Origin: Mycolicibacterium hassiacum DSM 44199
GTDB lineage: Bacteria > Actinomycetota > Actinomycetes > Mycobacteriales > Mycobacteriaceae
Direction: 5' to 3'
NCBI RefSeq assembly: GCF_900603025.1
Contig: NZ_LR026975.1
Coordinates: forward strand, 1,240,001 to 1,304,000
DNA length: 64,000 nucleotides
Part shown: piece after piece, positions 44,505-54,096 of the stretch
Position numbering within the stretch: position 1 is the first letter of the stretch
How the letters are laid out: every line of letters begins with the position of its first letter
Notes under the pieces: generated by a model
Databases searched by the model: none
What the model was told of the DNA's origin: nothing
Seen by the model: the letters and a program-made list of their open reading frames with translations, nothing else
Position numbers and translations under genes: made by a program

Positions 44505-45104
44505 ATGGCAAACCTTGAGGAACTGTTCGCACAAATCCCGATCGCAGACCTCGCCGCGCGGCTGGGCGTTGACGAGGCCGAGGTGAACAACGCGGTCCGC
44601 ACGCTGGTCCCGGCCCTGGTGGGCGGAATGGCCCAGAACGTCCACGACGACGACATCGACTCCTCCGACCTGGAGTCCTCCGTCGCCGAACAGGGCTCGA
44701 GCAGCCTGCTCGACGGTGGCGTCGACATCGATCAGGTCGACACCGACCAGGGCGACCGGTACGTGGCCCGCATCTTCGACGGCGTCGACAGCAAGCAGTT
44801 GGCGTCCGCGCTGGCCGGTGGCGGCCAGAACAGCGAGTTGATCCAGAAGCTGCTACCGATCATCACGCCCATCGTGCTGGCCTATATCGGCAAGCAGCTG
44901 ACGAAGGGCAGCGTGTCCGGCGGGGCCGAGCAGGCCAGTTCGGGCGGGGGCGGGCTCGCCGACATTCTGGGCACCATACTCGGCGGCGTCAGCGAGGGCG
45001 TCGGTGACAACCCGCTCGGCAGCATCCTGGGCAGTGTGCTCGGCGGCGACAAGGGCGGCGGCCTCGGCAGCATCCTCGGCGGGTTGTTCGGCAAGAAGAA
45101 ATAG
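44505..45104 (+). CDS. DUF937-family protein, 199 aa
   Basis: An N-terminal helical part (ANLEELFAQIPIADLAARLG) is typical of DUF937. A Gly-rich C-terminal half follows with hydrophobic GG-repeats (LADILGTILGGVSEGVG, LGSILGGLFGKKK). No catalytic motif. Possibly self-associating. Ends before a strong terminator hairpin. Confidence 0.75.
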   Translation: MANLEELFAQIPIADLAARLGVDEAEVNNAVRTLVPALVGGMAQNVHDDDIDSSDLESSVAEQGSSSLLDGGVDIDQVDTDQGDRYVARIFDGVDSKQLASALAGGGQNSELIQKLLPIITPIVLAYIGKQLTKGSVSGGAEQASSGGGGLADILGTILGGVSEGVGDNPLGSILGSVLGGDKGGGLGSILGGLFGKKK

Positions 45105-45127
45105 GTAAGGCCGCCAAGAAGCAGCAC

Positions 45128-45175
45128 CGCGCCGTGGGCTGGTGAACACCACCGGCCCACGGCGCGTTCTTGTCT
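45128..45175 (+). terminator. Rho-independent-like terminator after the DUF937 gene
   Basis: CGCGCCGTGGGC (45128-45139) pairs with GCCCACGGCGCG (45155-45166), a 12-bp GC stem, followed by TTCTTGTCT. Confidence 0.75.
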
Positions 45176-45317
45176 CGGGCACGGGGCCTGGCCGACCCCG
45201 TTTTTCGTGAGGTTTCAAACGCCTGAGACATCGTCATCACATTGTTGAAACGCAACGCTGGTTTCCTGTCAGTCAAACCTGTCAACCACAAGTGTCCAAC
45301 TGGCGGAGGAACTGCGA

Positions 45318-45866
45318 ATGGGCCCTGCCCTCGAGCTGACCAGCGTGCCGCCTTGGACCGTCACTCCCACGCAGCCGCCGGCCGACGTGTCGGGCCGCAG
45401 CTGGGCGATCGTGGCGTTCGGGGACGACACCGAGTCGGTGGTCTCGACGTGGAGCGAACAACTCGCCGCGGCGTATCCGGACCAACAGCCACGGGTGTAC
45501 CGGGTTGGCGACGACGCCGAGGCCGCCGCCGCGCTGACCAATGAGCTGGCCACCGCGGTGGTGGGCTGGCGGCTGATGGTGGCCGGCCCGGCGGCCGCCT
45601 GCCTGCGGTTGCGGGCCCGGGCACTGGCGCGCGGGGTGGCCGAGGACGAGATCACGATCGCGACCACCGACGTGGCCATCCGCGACGTGCAGTGTGTGCA
45701 CTGCCGCACCGTCACCACTGCCGCCGTCGGCATCGAAGACACCGTCGAATGCTCGGGCTGCGGCCGAAACCTGCTGGTGTACTACCACGTTTCGCGGCTG
45801 CAGGGCGCGCACCTCGGGTTCATGGTCGACGCCGAACGGCTGCCCGAGGAGGTGGCGTCGCGATGA
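45318..45866 (+). CDS. Dimethylamine monooxygenase subunit DmmA-like, 182 aa
   Basis: ATG 45318 after GGAGGAACTGCGA. The C-terminal half has two CxxC knuckles (VQCVHCRTV, ECSGCGRNLL), as in the DmmA family (zinc or structural). The N-terminal domain is mixed alpha/beta. The following reductase and heme oxygenase genes make the DmmABC assignment likely. It overlaps the reductase start (ATGA at 45863). Confidence 0.75.
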   Translation: MGPALELTSVPPWTVTPTQPPADVSGRSWAIVAFGDDTESVVSTWSEQLAAAYPDQQPRVYRVGDDAEAAAALTNELATAVVGWRLMVAGPAAACLRLRARALARGVAEDEITIATTDVAIRDVQCVHCRTVTTAAVGIEDTVECSGCGRNLLVYYHVSRLQGAHLGFMVDAERLPEEVASR

Positions 45867-46810
45867 GCGATTTGCAGCTGGAGGTGGTCGGGATCGTCGA
45901 CGAGCCGGGCGATATCCGCACGCTGACCCTGGCCCGGCCGGACCGGGCGCCGCTGCCGTCGTTCACCCCCGGCAGCCACATCGTGATCGCCTGTGGAGAC
46001 CCGGACCATCCGCGGCCCAACGCCTACTCGCTGACCGGCGACAACATCGAACCCGACGCCTACACGGTGTCGGTCCTGTTGTGCCCGGACGGTTCCGGGG
46101 GCTCGCGCTGGATTCACGAGCGGCTGTCGGTCGGTGACCTCGTCACCGTGACCGGGCCGCGCAGCGCCTTCGCGCCGGTGTTGCGCGCCCGGCGTCACCT
46201 GTTGGTGGCCGGCGGAATCGGGGTCACCCCGATGATTTCGCATCTGCGTGCCGCGCGGATGTGGGGCCGTGACGCGCGCCTGTACTACATACACCGCGAG
46301 GGCCGCGGCAGCTACGTCGACGAGATCAAGGCGCTCACCGACGACGCGCACATCTTCACCGAGCGCGAGTCGTTCTACGCCGAGCTGCTGCCGGCACTGG
46401 CCGAACAACCGCTGGGCACCCATCTGTACGTGTGCGGACCGAGCGGATTCATGGACCAGGTGATCGCCGCGGCGAAGGACGCCGGCTGGCCGGAGAGCCG
46501 GATCCACCTGGAGCGCTTCGGAATCGATGCCCTCGATCCGGGTGAGCCGTTCGAGGTGAAGCTGGCATCCACCGGTGAGACGTTCACCGTCGAATCCGGG
46601 GTGTCGCTGCTGGAGGCGCTGGAGAAGCGGGGTCACAAGATCCCCAACCTGTGCCGCCAGGGCGTGTGCGGCGAATGCCGGATCCCGGTGTCCGCCGGCG
46701 AGATCAACCACCGTGACCTGTATCTGACCGACGAGGACAAGGCTGCCGGCGACTCGCTGATGTGCTGCGTGTCGCGGGCGGCGGGCGACCGATTGGAGTT
46801 GGCACTGTGA
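45863..46810 (+). CDS. Ferredoxin-type reductase of the dimethylamine monooxygenase (DmmB-like), 315 aa
   Basis: PDR/VanB-type oxidoreductase: FMN/FAD-binding front part (PRPNAYSLTGDN), NAD-binding middle (VAGGIGVTPMISHL), and a C-terminal 2Fe-2S ferredoxin domain with CRQGVCGEC (four-Cys set, last Cys in LMCCVSRA). It passes electrons from NAD(P)H to the heme subunit. Confidence 0.85.
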   Translation: MSDLQLEVVGIVDEPGDIRTLTLARPDRAPLPSFTPGSHIVIACGDPDHPRPNAYSLTGDNIEPDAYTVSVLLCPDGSGGSRWIHERLSVGDLVTVTGPRSAFAPVLRARRHLLVAGGIGVTPMISHLRAARMWGRDARLYYIHREGRGSYVDEIKALTDDAHIFTERESFYAELLPALAEQPLGTHLYVCGPSGFMDQVIAAAKDAGWPESRIHLERFGIDALDPGEPFEVKLASTGETFTVESGVSLLEALEKRGHKIPNLCRQGVCGECRIPVSAGEINHRDLYLTDEDKAAGDSLMCCVSRAAGDRLELAL

Positions 46811-47814
46811 CCCTCACCCCCGAACTCGTCTCGGCACCGGACCTGGTGACCGAGTTCCCGTTCCCGTTCACCGACGACGTCTACCGCTACAGCACCAACG
46901 TCGAACCCGCTCGCGGCGAGGTCCGCACCCCGGTCGGGTCGTGGGGCGCCCGGGTGGTGCACATCGACAGCGAATACGAGCACGAACTGGCGCTGCGCCA
47001 ACAGATCCTGGAGGCCGACCCCACCCGGTACGCGGTGCTGCCGCACATGCGGCCGGCCTGCTGGGACGCCATGCTGTTCCTGATGCGCGAGCTCGCGGCC
47101 GGGTATCCGGACGTCATGTCGCTGACCGGCCGCGGCCGGAACTTCCACTGGCGCAACGATCGGCTCGGTATCGACCAGCATTTCGTGCTCGGCGACGAGT
47201 CCACGCTGCCCGCCGAACCCCTGGCCTACATCGGTTCCCAGGTGCAGGACGACATCGTGCTGCTCGACCAGCGCGACGGTGATCTGTTCGGCGACGCCGG
47301 GGTGGTGACCTTCGCGGCGGACTGGTCGTTCGGTTTCGACGTCGGCATGACGTTTCTGGAGATCCACGGTCCGGTGCCGCGACTGCGCCAGACCGGGGTG
47401 ATCACCCGCGCCCGACAGTTCCTGATGCGGCTGCAGCCCAACGAGATCTACCGGCGCACCAACTGGACGCTGACCGTGCGGCGGCGGTTGGACGTGTCGA
47501 CCGAGCTGTACCACGAGTGGGGGCCGGACCGGCCGCTGATGGGTGTGGTCGACGACGAGACCTTCGGCCGCATGGTGCATCTGCGGGTGGAGGTGCAGCA
47601 CCTCATCCGGCTGCCCGACTCCGGGGCGATCTGCTTCCTGATCCGCACCTACATGCTGCCGTTCGCCGATCTCGCGACGGTCGAACCATGGCGGCGGCGC
47701 GCAGCCGCGGTGCTGGCCGAGTTGCCGGAGGACATGGCCGAGTACAAGGGTTTCATCTCCTACCGCGATCGCGCGGTCGCCTGGCTGAACTCCCGCGCCC
47801 CCGAAGCGAGCTGA
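46807..47814 (+). CDS. Heme-dependent oxidative N-demethylase (DUF3445), 335 aa
   Basis: Catalytic subunit of the dimethylamine monooxygenase group. Long conserved blocks include MLFLMRELAAGYPDVMS, FAADWSFGFDVGMTF and FLMRLQPNEIYRRTNW, typical of DUF3445. Oxidises dimethylamine or a related secondary amine to methylamine and formaldehyde. GTG 46807 overlaps the reductase stop. It is the last gene of the operon, with a terminator hairpin after it. Confidence 0.85.
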   Translation: MTLTPELVSAPDLVTEFPFPFTDDVYRYSTNVEPARGEVRTPVGSWGARVVHIDSEYEHELALRQQILEADPTRYAVLPHMRPACWDAMLFLMRELAAGYPDVMSLTGRGRNFHWRNDRLGIDQHFVLGDESTLPAEPLAYIGSQVQDDIVLLDQRDGDLFGDAGVVTFAADWSFGFDVGMTFLEIHGPVPRLRQTGVITRARQFLMRLQPNEIYRRTNWTLTVRRRLDVSTELYHEWGPDRPLMGVVDDETFGRMVHLRVEVQHLIRLPDSGAICFLIRTYMLPFADLATVEPWRRRAAAVLAELPEDMAEYKGFISYRDRAVAWLNSRAPEAS

Positions 47815-47826
47815 CCCGCGTGAGAA

Positions 47827-47852
47827 GGGCCCCGGGGCGGCAGCCCCGGGGT
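47827..47852. terminator. Terminator hairpin after the dmm operon
   Basis: CCCCGGGGC and GCCCCGGGG flank GGCA, giving a 9-bp GC stem; ATACTTTTT follows a few bases later. Confidence 0.65.
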
Positions 47853-47864
47853 CCATACTTTTTG

Positions 47865-48040
47865 CCCGCGAGCAGACGCGTACACCCCCGATCTGTTACG
47901 GATTCGGGGGTTTTCGTGTCTGCTCGCCGAGGGTTTGGTGAGCGGGTCGGCCGGGTTACCGGCTCACCCCTTGCCCGCGAGCAGACGCGTACACCCCCAT
48001 TTGGCCCGGGATTTGGGGGAGTTTGCGTCTGCTCGCGGAG
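47865..48040. repeat. Two copies of a palindromic GCGAGCAGACGC repeat
   Basis: Copy 1 is about 47865-47932 and copy 2 about 47971-48040. Each begins GCCCGCGAGCAGACGCGTAC, passes through a CCCCC...GGGGG inner stem, and ends in the reverse complement (GTGTCTGCTCGCCGAG; GCGTCTGCTCGCGGAG). The pair forms two long hairpins between convergent operons. GCGAGCAGACGC-type palindromes are dispersed in several mycobacterial genomes (from memory). Confidence 0.75.
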
Positions 48041-48056
48041 AAAAGTGCGCACGAGA

Positions 48057-48086
48057 AAAGCCCCCGGGCCGGGGCCCGGGGGCTTT
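48057..48086 (-). terminator. Terminator of the amt operon, likely bidirectional
   Basis: AAAGCCCCCGGG pairs with CCCGGGGGCTTT (12 bp) around CCGGGG. It lies 18 bp after the small membrane protein gene on the minus strand, with A/T tails on both sides. Confidence 0.8.
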
Positions 48087-48103
48087 CCCGTTGGTACCAC
48101 CGG

Positions 48104-48325
48104 TCAGTACGGCGTCGGCTCGCCCTCGGCGGCCGGGCCGCGTTCGGTGATCGGCTCGTTCCGCACGATAGCGCGGTAGGCGTGGTTCTCGTGCTGGATC
48201 ATGCGGGCGAAGAACCCGACGAACAGCAGCACCGCCACGATGATCGCGGCCCAAACCCCGACGGAGTAACCGCCGAAGGTGAACACCACGCCGGGGTCGT
48301 CCCAGTTGTCGATCGGGCTGAACAT
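48104..48325 (-). CDS. Small membrane protein linked to the ammonium transporter, 73 aa
   Basis: ATG at 48325, 1 bp after the amt stop. One transmembrane helix (GVWAAIIVAVLLFVGFFARM) and a charged C-terminus. Its tight coupling suggests a subunit or regulator of the transporter. No known family recalled. Confidence 0.7.
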   Translation of the reverse strand: MFSPIDNWDDPGVVFTFGGYSVGVWAAIIVAVLLFVGFFARMIQHENHAYRAIVRNEPITERGPAAEGEPTPY

Positions 48326-48326
48326 C

Positions 48327-49676
48327 TCACTTCACCTCCGAGCTCGCGGCCGCGACCATCGGCGCGGCCCCGTTGCCGTTGAGCGCTGCCTTGCCGGTCA
48401 CCGGGATGCCCTCCGGGTACGGGGTGGCGGGCACCTCGGACAGGTCCAGGCCCTGCTCCTCGACCTCCGGCGGGATCCGCAGCAGGTGCAGCTTCTTGAG
48501 CAGCAGCGACAGCAGGTACGTCGGGACGAACCCGAGCGCGGCGAACACCAGCATGCCGATCAGCTGCCCCCAGAACGTGATCGGCGAGTAACCGTCGAGG
48601 TTCGGGTAGCCGTGCATGAAGATGCCGACCATCACCAGCGCGTAGGCGCCGGTGCCGCCGTGCACGGTCACCGCGGCGACCACGTCGTCGATGCGGAACT
48701 TCTCCAGCAGCTTGCCCACATAGGGGATCAGGCCGCCGCCGACCATCGCGACGATGAAGCCGAGCGCCGGGTGGTACAGGTCCAGACCCGGTGCCACCGA
48801 GATGACGCCGGCCAGGCCACCCGAGATCGTCCAGAACGGCTCGCCCTTCGAGGTGACGTAGGCCCCGATGATGCCGCCCGCCAGTCCCATGAGCGTGTTG
48901 AACGCGAACGCCGACAGGTTGGTCGGGGTGCCGTAGATGGTGGTGTAGCCGTTCGGTCCGTAGATCGCACAGCCCATCAGGAAGCCGAAGAAGCCGGTGA
49001 AGATCAGAAACAGGCCGAGCATGGTCAGCGGGAGATTGTGCGGCGGAATGGTGACCGCGGTGCCGTCGGGCTTGAACCGCCCGATGCGCGGACCGAGGTT
49101 GATCAACAGGCCCAGGGCGGCGAACCCGGCGATCATGTGCACGCACCCGGCCGCGCCGACGTCATGGAAGCCCAGTTTGGTGAGCATCCAGCCGGCGCCG
49201 TGCCAGCCCCACGCCGCACCGATGATCCACACCACCGATCCGACGAACACGGTGAGGATGAGGAAACCGCTGGTGCGGATGCGTTCGAGCACCGCTCCCG
49301 ACATGATCGAGCCGGTGGTCGCGGCGAACAGCGCGAACGCTCCCCAGAAGATGCCGCTGGCGGGATCCTCGATGTTCGGCCCCATGTTGTCGCTCCACGG
49401 CAGAGCGGCCTTGGCGGCGTCGTTGAATTCGATGAAGCCGCTGGGCATCGCGTTGTAGAGGAACCAGCCGACGAAATAGAAGCCAACGACGATGGTGGCG
49501 AACGCCAACAGATTCTTCATCGCGGTGGCCAGCACGTTCTTCGACCGTGACGCCCCGACCTCGTAGGCGAGGAAGCCTGCGTGGATCAGCATCATCAGGC
49601 CGATGGACATCCAGTAGAAGAACTCGTTGTTTACCGCGGTCATGGCCTCGACCGCGTCTTCGACTTCCGGTGGCAC
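48327..49676 (-). CDS. amt: Ammonium transporter (Amt family), about 449 aa
   Basis: About 11 transmembrane segments. Conserved Amt motifs: AGFLAYEVGASRSKN, GSIMSGAVLERIRTSGF, the twin pore His residues in CVHMIAGFAALG and VHGGTGAYALV. The start is set at GTG 49676, 5 nt after GGAGG; GTG 49682 is also possible, and the much longer open frame upstream is not protein-like. It converges on the dimethylamine operon, matching a nitrogen-acquisition role. Confidence 0.9.
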   Translation of the reverse strand: MPPEVEDAVEAMTAVNNEFFYWMSIGLMMLIHAGFLAYEVGASRSKNVLATAMKNLLAFATIVVGFYFVGWFLYNAMPSGFIEFNDAAKAALPWSDNMGPNIEDPASGIFWGAFALFAATTGSIMSGAVLERIRTSGFLILTVFVGSVVWIIGAAWGWHGAGWMLTKLGFHDVGAAGCVHMIAGFAALGLLINLGPRIGRFKPDGTAVTIPPHNLPLTMLGLFLIFTGFFGFLMGCAIYGPNGYTTIYGTPTNLSAFAFNTLMGLAGGIIGAYVTSKGEPFWTISGGLAGVISVAPGLDLYHPALGFIVAMVGGGLIPYVGKLLEKFRIDDVVAAVTVHGGTGAYALVMVGIFMHGYPNLDGYSPITFWGQLIGMLVFAALGFVPTYLLSLLLKKLHLLRIPPEVEEQGLDLSEVPATPYPEGIPVTGKAALNGNGAAPMVAAASSEVK

Positions 49677-49969
49677 GCACACCTCCGCGCGTTTCTTAGC
49701 AGTGTTCGGTGGGTACTGACGGTGTACCGAGGATGACGCTAACCCCGGACCTGTGTCCGGCCGGTCACCGCGCGTAAACATCCGGTGACGTTCTGTGTCG
49801 CGTCGGGATCCGCCCATGTCACGGGCCTTGTTCGGGCAGCGGGCCGGGCTCGCGGAACCGGCCCGGGGGTGTGGCCGAACCGGCGACTCGCCGCCGGTGT
49901 CGGCCCCGTCACGCGGGCGGCTGCCCCCGTCGGGCCGTTTCGAGGTCACGATCTGCGGCTTCCTAGAAT

Positions 49970-52630
49970 GTGGCGGTGACCGCCAGCCCGAACCGTGATC
50001 CGCAATCGCTGCCCAAGACGTGGGACCCGAGCGCGGTAGAGGCCGAGTTGTACCAGGGCTGGGTCCGGGCCGGTTACTTCACCGCCGACCCAACGAGCGA
50101 CAAGCCCGCGTACACGATCGTGCTGCCGCCGCCGAACGTGACGGGCAGCCTGCACATGGGCCATGCGCTCGACCACACCCTGATGGACGCGCTCACCCGG
50201 CGCAAGCGCATGCAGGGCTACGAGGTGCTGTGGCTGCCCGGCACGGACCACGCCGGCATCGCCACCCAGGTGGTGGTGGAAAAGCAGCTCGCCGCCGAGG
50301 GCAAGACCAAAGAGGACGTTGGCCGTGAGGGCTTCATCGAGCGCGTCTGGCGGTGGAAGAACGAGTCCGGCGGCACCATCGCCGAGCAGATGCGCCGCAT
50401 CGGCGACGGCGTGGACTGGAGTCGCGACCGGTTCACCATGGACGAGGGCCTGTCGCGGGCGGTGCGCACCATTTTCAAGCGGCTCTACGACGCCGGCCTG
50501 ATCTACCGGGCCGAACGGTTGGTGAACTGGTCGCCGGTGCTGCAGACCGCGATCAGCGACCTCGAGGTCAAGTACGAGGACGTCGAGGGTGAGCTGGTGT
50601 CGTTCCGCTACGGGTCGATGAACGACGACGAGCCGCACATCGTCGTCGCCACCACCCGGATCGAGACGATGCTCGGCGACACCGCGATCGCGGTGCATCC
50701 CGACGACGAACGCTACAAGCACCTGGTCGGCAGGAAGCTGCCGCACCCGTTCCTGGATCGGGAACTGATCATCGTCGCCGACGAGCACGTCGACCCCGAA
50801 TTCGGGACCGGCGCAGTCAAAGTCACTCCGGCGCACGACCCCAACGACTTCGAGATCGGCCTGCGGCACAACCTGCCGATGCCGACGATCATGGACGAGC
50901 GGGCCCGGATCGCCAACACCGGAACGCAGTTCGACGGCATGGACCGGTTCGAGGCGCGGGTCAAGGTGCGCGAGGCGCTGGCCGCCCAGGGCCGCATCGT
51001 CGAGGAGAAGCGGCCCTACATCCACTCGGTCGGCCACTCCGAGCGCAGCGGCGAGCCGATCGAACCGCGGTTGAGCATGCAGTGGTGGGTCAAGGTCGAG
51101 GCGCTTGCCAAGGCGGCCGGCGACGCGGTGCGCAACGGTGAGACCGTGATTCACCCGAAGAGTCTGGAGCCGCGCTGGTTCGCCTGGGTCGACAACATGC
51201 ACGACTGGTGCATCTCGCGCCAGCTGTGGTGGGGGCATCGCATCCCGATCTGGCACGGCCCCAACGGCGAAACCGTGTGCGTCGGGCCCGACGAGACGCC
51301 GCCGGAGGGCTGGGAGCAGGATCCCGACGTCCTGGACACCTGGTTCTCCTCGGCGCTGTGGCCGTTCTCGACGCTGGGCTGGCCGGAGGCGACCCCGGAA
51401 CTGGAGAAGTTCTATCCGACCACCGTGTTGGTGACCGGGTACGACATCCTGTTCTTCTGGGTGGCCCGGATGATGATGTTCGGCACCTTCGTCGGCAACG
51501 ACCCGGCCATCACCCTCGGCGGCAAACGCGGCCCGCAGGTGCCGTTCAAGAACGTGTTCCTGCACGGCCTGATCCGCGACGAGCACGGCCGCAAGATGAG
51601 CAAGTCGCGCGGCAACGGCATCGACCCGCTGGACTGGGTGGAGAAGTACGGCGCCGACGCGCTGCGGTTCACGCTGGCCCGTGGTGCCAGCCCGGGCGGG
51701 GACCTGTCGATCGGTGACGACCACGCCCGTGCGTCGCGCAACTTCGCCACCAAGCTGTTCAATGCGACCCGGTTCGCGCTGCTCAACGGTGCGGCGCCGG
51801 CGCCGCTGCCGGACGCCGGCGAGCTCACCGACGCCGACCGGTGGATCCTCGGCCGGATGGAGCAGGTGCGCGCCGAGGTCGACGAGGCGTTCGAGGCCTA
51901 CGAGTTCAGCCGCGCCTGTGAGGCGTTGTACCACTTCGCGTGGGACGAGTTCTGCGACTGGTACGTCGAGCTGGCCAAGGTCCAACTCGGCCAGGGGATC
52001 ACGCACACCACCGCGGTGCTGGCCGCGGTGCTCGACACGCTGCTCAAGCTGCTGCACCCGGTGATGCCGTTCGTCACCGAGACGTTGTGGAAGCAGCTGA
52101 CCGGCGGCGAGTCGCTGGTGATCGCCGAGTGGCCCAAGCCCTCCGGCTTCACCCTGGATCCCGTTGCCGCACAGCGGATCGCCGACATGCAGAAGCTCAT
52201 CACCGAGGTCCGGCGGTTCCGCAGCGATCAGGGCCTCAACGATCGGCAGAAGGTGCCTGCGCGGCTGTCGGACACCGCGGCGGCCGACGTCGAGGCGCAG
52301 CTGCCCGCCGTCGCGGCGCTGGCGTGGCTGACCGAACCGGACGACACGTTCAGCCCGTCGGCGGCTGTCGAGGTGCGGCTGTCGCAGGGCACCGTGGTGG
52401 TGGAGTTGGACACCCGGGGCAGCGTCGACATCGCCGCCGAACGGCGCCGGCTGGAGAAGGATCTGGCGGCCGCGCAGAAGGAGCTGGCCGGCACCGAGAG
52501 CAAGCTCAGCAACGAGGCGTTCCTGGCCAAGGCCCCGGCGGAGGTGGTCGAGAAGATCCGGAAGCGCCGTGACGTGGCTCGCGAAGAGGTCGATCGCATC
52601 ACCGCCCGCCTGGCGGCGCTCGGGCAATGA
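49970..52630 (+). CDS. valS: Valyl-tRNA synthetase, 886 aa
   Basis: Class I synthetase. HIGH motif in [15 protein letters not shown] (residues about 52-66), KMSKS in [10 protein letters not shown], editing (CP1) domain between them, and a C-terminal coiled coil ([20 protein letters not shown]). GTG 49970. Rv2448c-like; in the normal neighbourhood with folC downstream. Confidence 0.95.
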   Translation: MAVTASPNRDPQSLPKTWDPSAVEAELYQGWVRAGYFTADPTSDKPAYTIVLPPPNVTGSLHMGHALDHTLMDALTRRKRMQGYEVLWLPGTDHAGIATQVVVEKQLAAEGKTKEDVGREGFIERVWRWKNESGGTIAEQMRRIGDGVDWSRDRFTMDEGLSRAVRTIFKRLYDAGLIYRAERLVNWSPVLQTAISDLEVKYEDVEGELVSFRYGSMNDDEPHIVVATTRIETMLGDTAIAVHPDDERYKHLVGRKLPHPFLDRELIIVADEHVDPEFGTGAVKVTPAHDPNDFEIGLRHNLPMPTIMDERARIANTGTQFDGMDRFEARVKVREALAAQGRIVEEKRPYIHSVGHSERSGEPIEPRLSMQWWVKVEALAKAAGDAVRNGETVIHPKSLEPRWFAWVDNMHDWCISRQLWWGHRIPIWHGPNGETVCVGPDETPPEGWEQDPDVLDTWFSSALWPFSTLGWPEATPELEKFYPTTVLVTGYDILFFWVARMMMFGTFVGNDPAITLGGKRGPQVPFKNVFLHGLIRDEHGRKMSKSRGNGIDPLDWVEKYGADALRFTLARGASPGGDLSIGDDHARASRNFATKLFNATRFALLNGAAPAPLPDAGELTDADRWILGRMEQVRAEVDEAFEAYEFSRACEALYHFAWDEFCDWYVELAKVQLGQGITHTTAVLAAVLDTLLKLLHPVMPFVTETLWKQLTGGESLVIAEWPKPSGFTLDPVAAQRIADMQKLITEVRRFRSDQGLNDRQKVPARLSDTAAADVEAQLPAVAALAWLTEPDDTFSPSAAVEVRLSQGTVVVELDTRGSVDIAAERRRLEKDLAAAQKELAGTESKLSNEAFLAKAPAEVVEKIRKRRDVAREEVDRITARLAALGQ

Positions 52631-52654
52631 CGTGATGACACCGAAGAGCACGCC

Positions 52655-54067
52655 GTGACGGATTCGGGACCGACCCCCGACGAGATCGCGGCCATGCTGC
52701 AGGTCGAGCACCTGCTCGACCAGCGCTGGCCGGAGACGAAGCTGGAACCCAGCACCGCGCGCATCGCCGCGCTGATGGAGATGCTCGGTTCCCCGCAGCG
52801 CGGCTATCCGTCGATCCACATCGCCGGCACCAACGGCAAGACGTCGGTGGCGCGGATGGTTGACGCGCTGCTGCGGGCGCTGCACCGGCGCACCGGGCGC
52901 ACCACCAGCCCGCACCTGCAGTCGGCGGTGGAGCGCATCGCCATCGACGGCGAGCCGATCAGCCCGGCCCGCTACGTGGAGGTGTACCGGGAACTCGAAC
53001 CGTTCATCCACATGGTCGACGAGCAGTCGCAGGCCGCCGGCGGCCCACGGATGAGCAAGTTCGAGGTTCTCACCGCGATGGCCTTCGCCGCGTTCGCCGA
53101 TGCCCCGGTGGATGTCGCGGTCGTCGAGACGGGGCTCGGGGGGCGCTGGGATGCCACCAACGTCATCAACGCGCCGGTTGCGGTGATCACTCCGATCGAG
53201 GTCGACCACGCCGACTATCTGGGCACCACACTCGCCGAGATCGCCGCGGAGAAGGCCGGCATCATCACCAAACAGGACGACGATCTGGTGCCCACCGACA
53301 CCGTCGCGGTGATCGCGCAGCAGCCGCCGGAGGTGATGGAGGTGCTGCTGACGCAGGCGGCGCGCACGGATGCCGTTGTGGCGCGCGAGAATTCGGAGTT
53401 CGCGGTGCTGGATCGCCAGATCGCCGTCGGCGGGCAGCTGCTGACGCTGCAGGGGCTCGGCGGCGTGTACGACGAGGTGTTCCTGCCGCTGCACGGCGAG
53501 CATCAGGCCCACAACGCCGCGCTCGCGTTGGCCGCCGTCGAGGCGTTCTTCGGGGCCGGGGCATCGCGCCAGCTCGACGTCGAGGCGGTGCGGGCCGGTT
53601 TCGCCGATGTCACCAGCCCCGGGCGCCTTGAGCGGATGCGCAGCGCTCCAACGGTTTTCATCGATGCAGCGCACAACCCGGCGGGGGCGCGAGCGCTGGC
53701 GCGGGCACTGCGGAGCGAGTTCGACTTCCGCTACCTCGTCGGTGTGGTCTCGGTGATGGGCGACAAGGACGTCGCCGGGATCCTCGACGCGCTTCAGCCG
53801 GTGTTCGATCAGATCGTGGTGACCCACAACGGTTCACCGCGGGCGCTGGAGGTGGAGGTGCTGGCGCTGCGCGCCGAGGAGGTGTTCGGGCCCGATCGGG
53901 TGGTCACCGCCGACACCCTGGCCGACGCGATCGAGACCGCCACCGCACTGGTCGAGGAGAAGGCGCACGCCGACGACGCCGGCATGGGCGGGTTGGGCGT
54001 GGTCATCACCGGGTCGGTGGTGACCGCCGGCGCCGCGCGCACGCTGTACAAGAAGGATCCCGCATGA
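52655..54067 (+). CDS. folC: Folylpolyglutamate synthase / dihydrofolate synthase, 470 aa
   Basis: Mur-ligase family. P-loop IAGTNGKTSVARM (about residues 56-68), metal/substrate motif ETGLGGRWDATN (about 158-169), and SPGRLERM/DAAHNPAGARAL in the second half. Adds glutamate to folates. GTG 52655. The stop at 54065-54067 lies on the edge of the IS110 insertion; the reading frame is complete. Confidence 0.94.
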   Translation: MTDSGPTPDEIAAMLQVEHLLDQRWPETKLEPSTARIAALMEMLGSPQRGYPSIHIAGTNGKTSVARMVDALLRALHRRTGRTTSPHLQSAVERIAIDGEPISPARYVEVYRELEPFIHMVDEQSQAAGGPRMSKFEVLTAMAFAAFADAPVDVAVVETGLGGRWDATNVINAPVAVITPIEVDHADYLGTTLAEIAAEKAGIITKQDDDLVPTDTVAVIAQQPPEVMEVLLTQAARTDAVVARENSEFAVLDRQIAVGGQLLTLQGLGGVYDEVFLPLHGEHQAHNAALALAAVEAFFGAGASRQLDVEAVRAGFADVTSPGRLERMRSAPTVFIDAAHNPAGARALARALRSEFDFRYLVGVVSVMGDKDVAGILDALQPVFDQIVVTHNGSPRALEVEVLALRAEEVFGPDRVVTADTLADAIETATALVEEKAHADDAGMGGLGVVITGSVVTAGAARTLYKKDPA

Positions 54068-54096
54068 CACTTCCTGAGTCAACCCCTACGCAGTTT

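Noticed and set aside
49946..53827. 1293-aa minus-strand ORF across valS and folC
   Set aside because: Antisense to two well-recognised genes; sequence is typical of GC-rich shadow frames.
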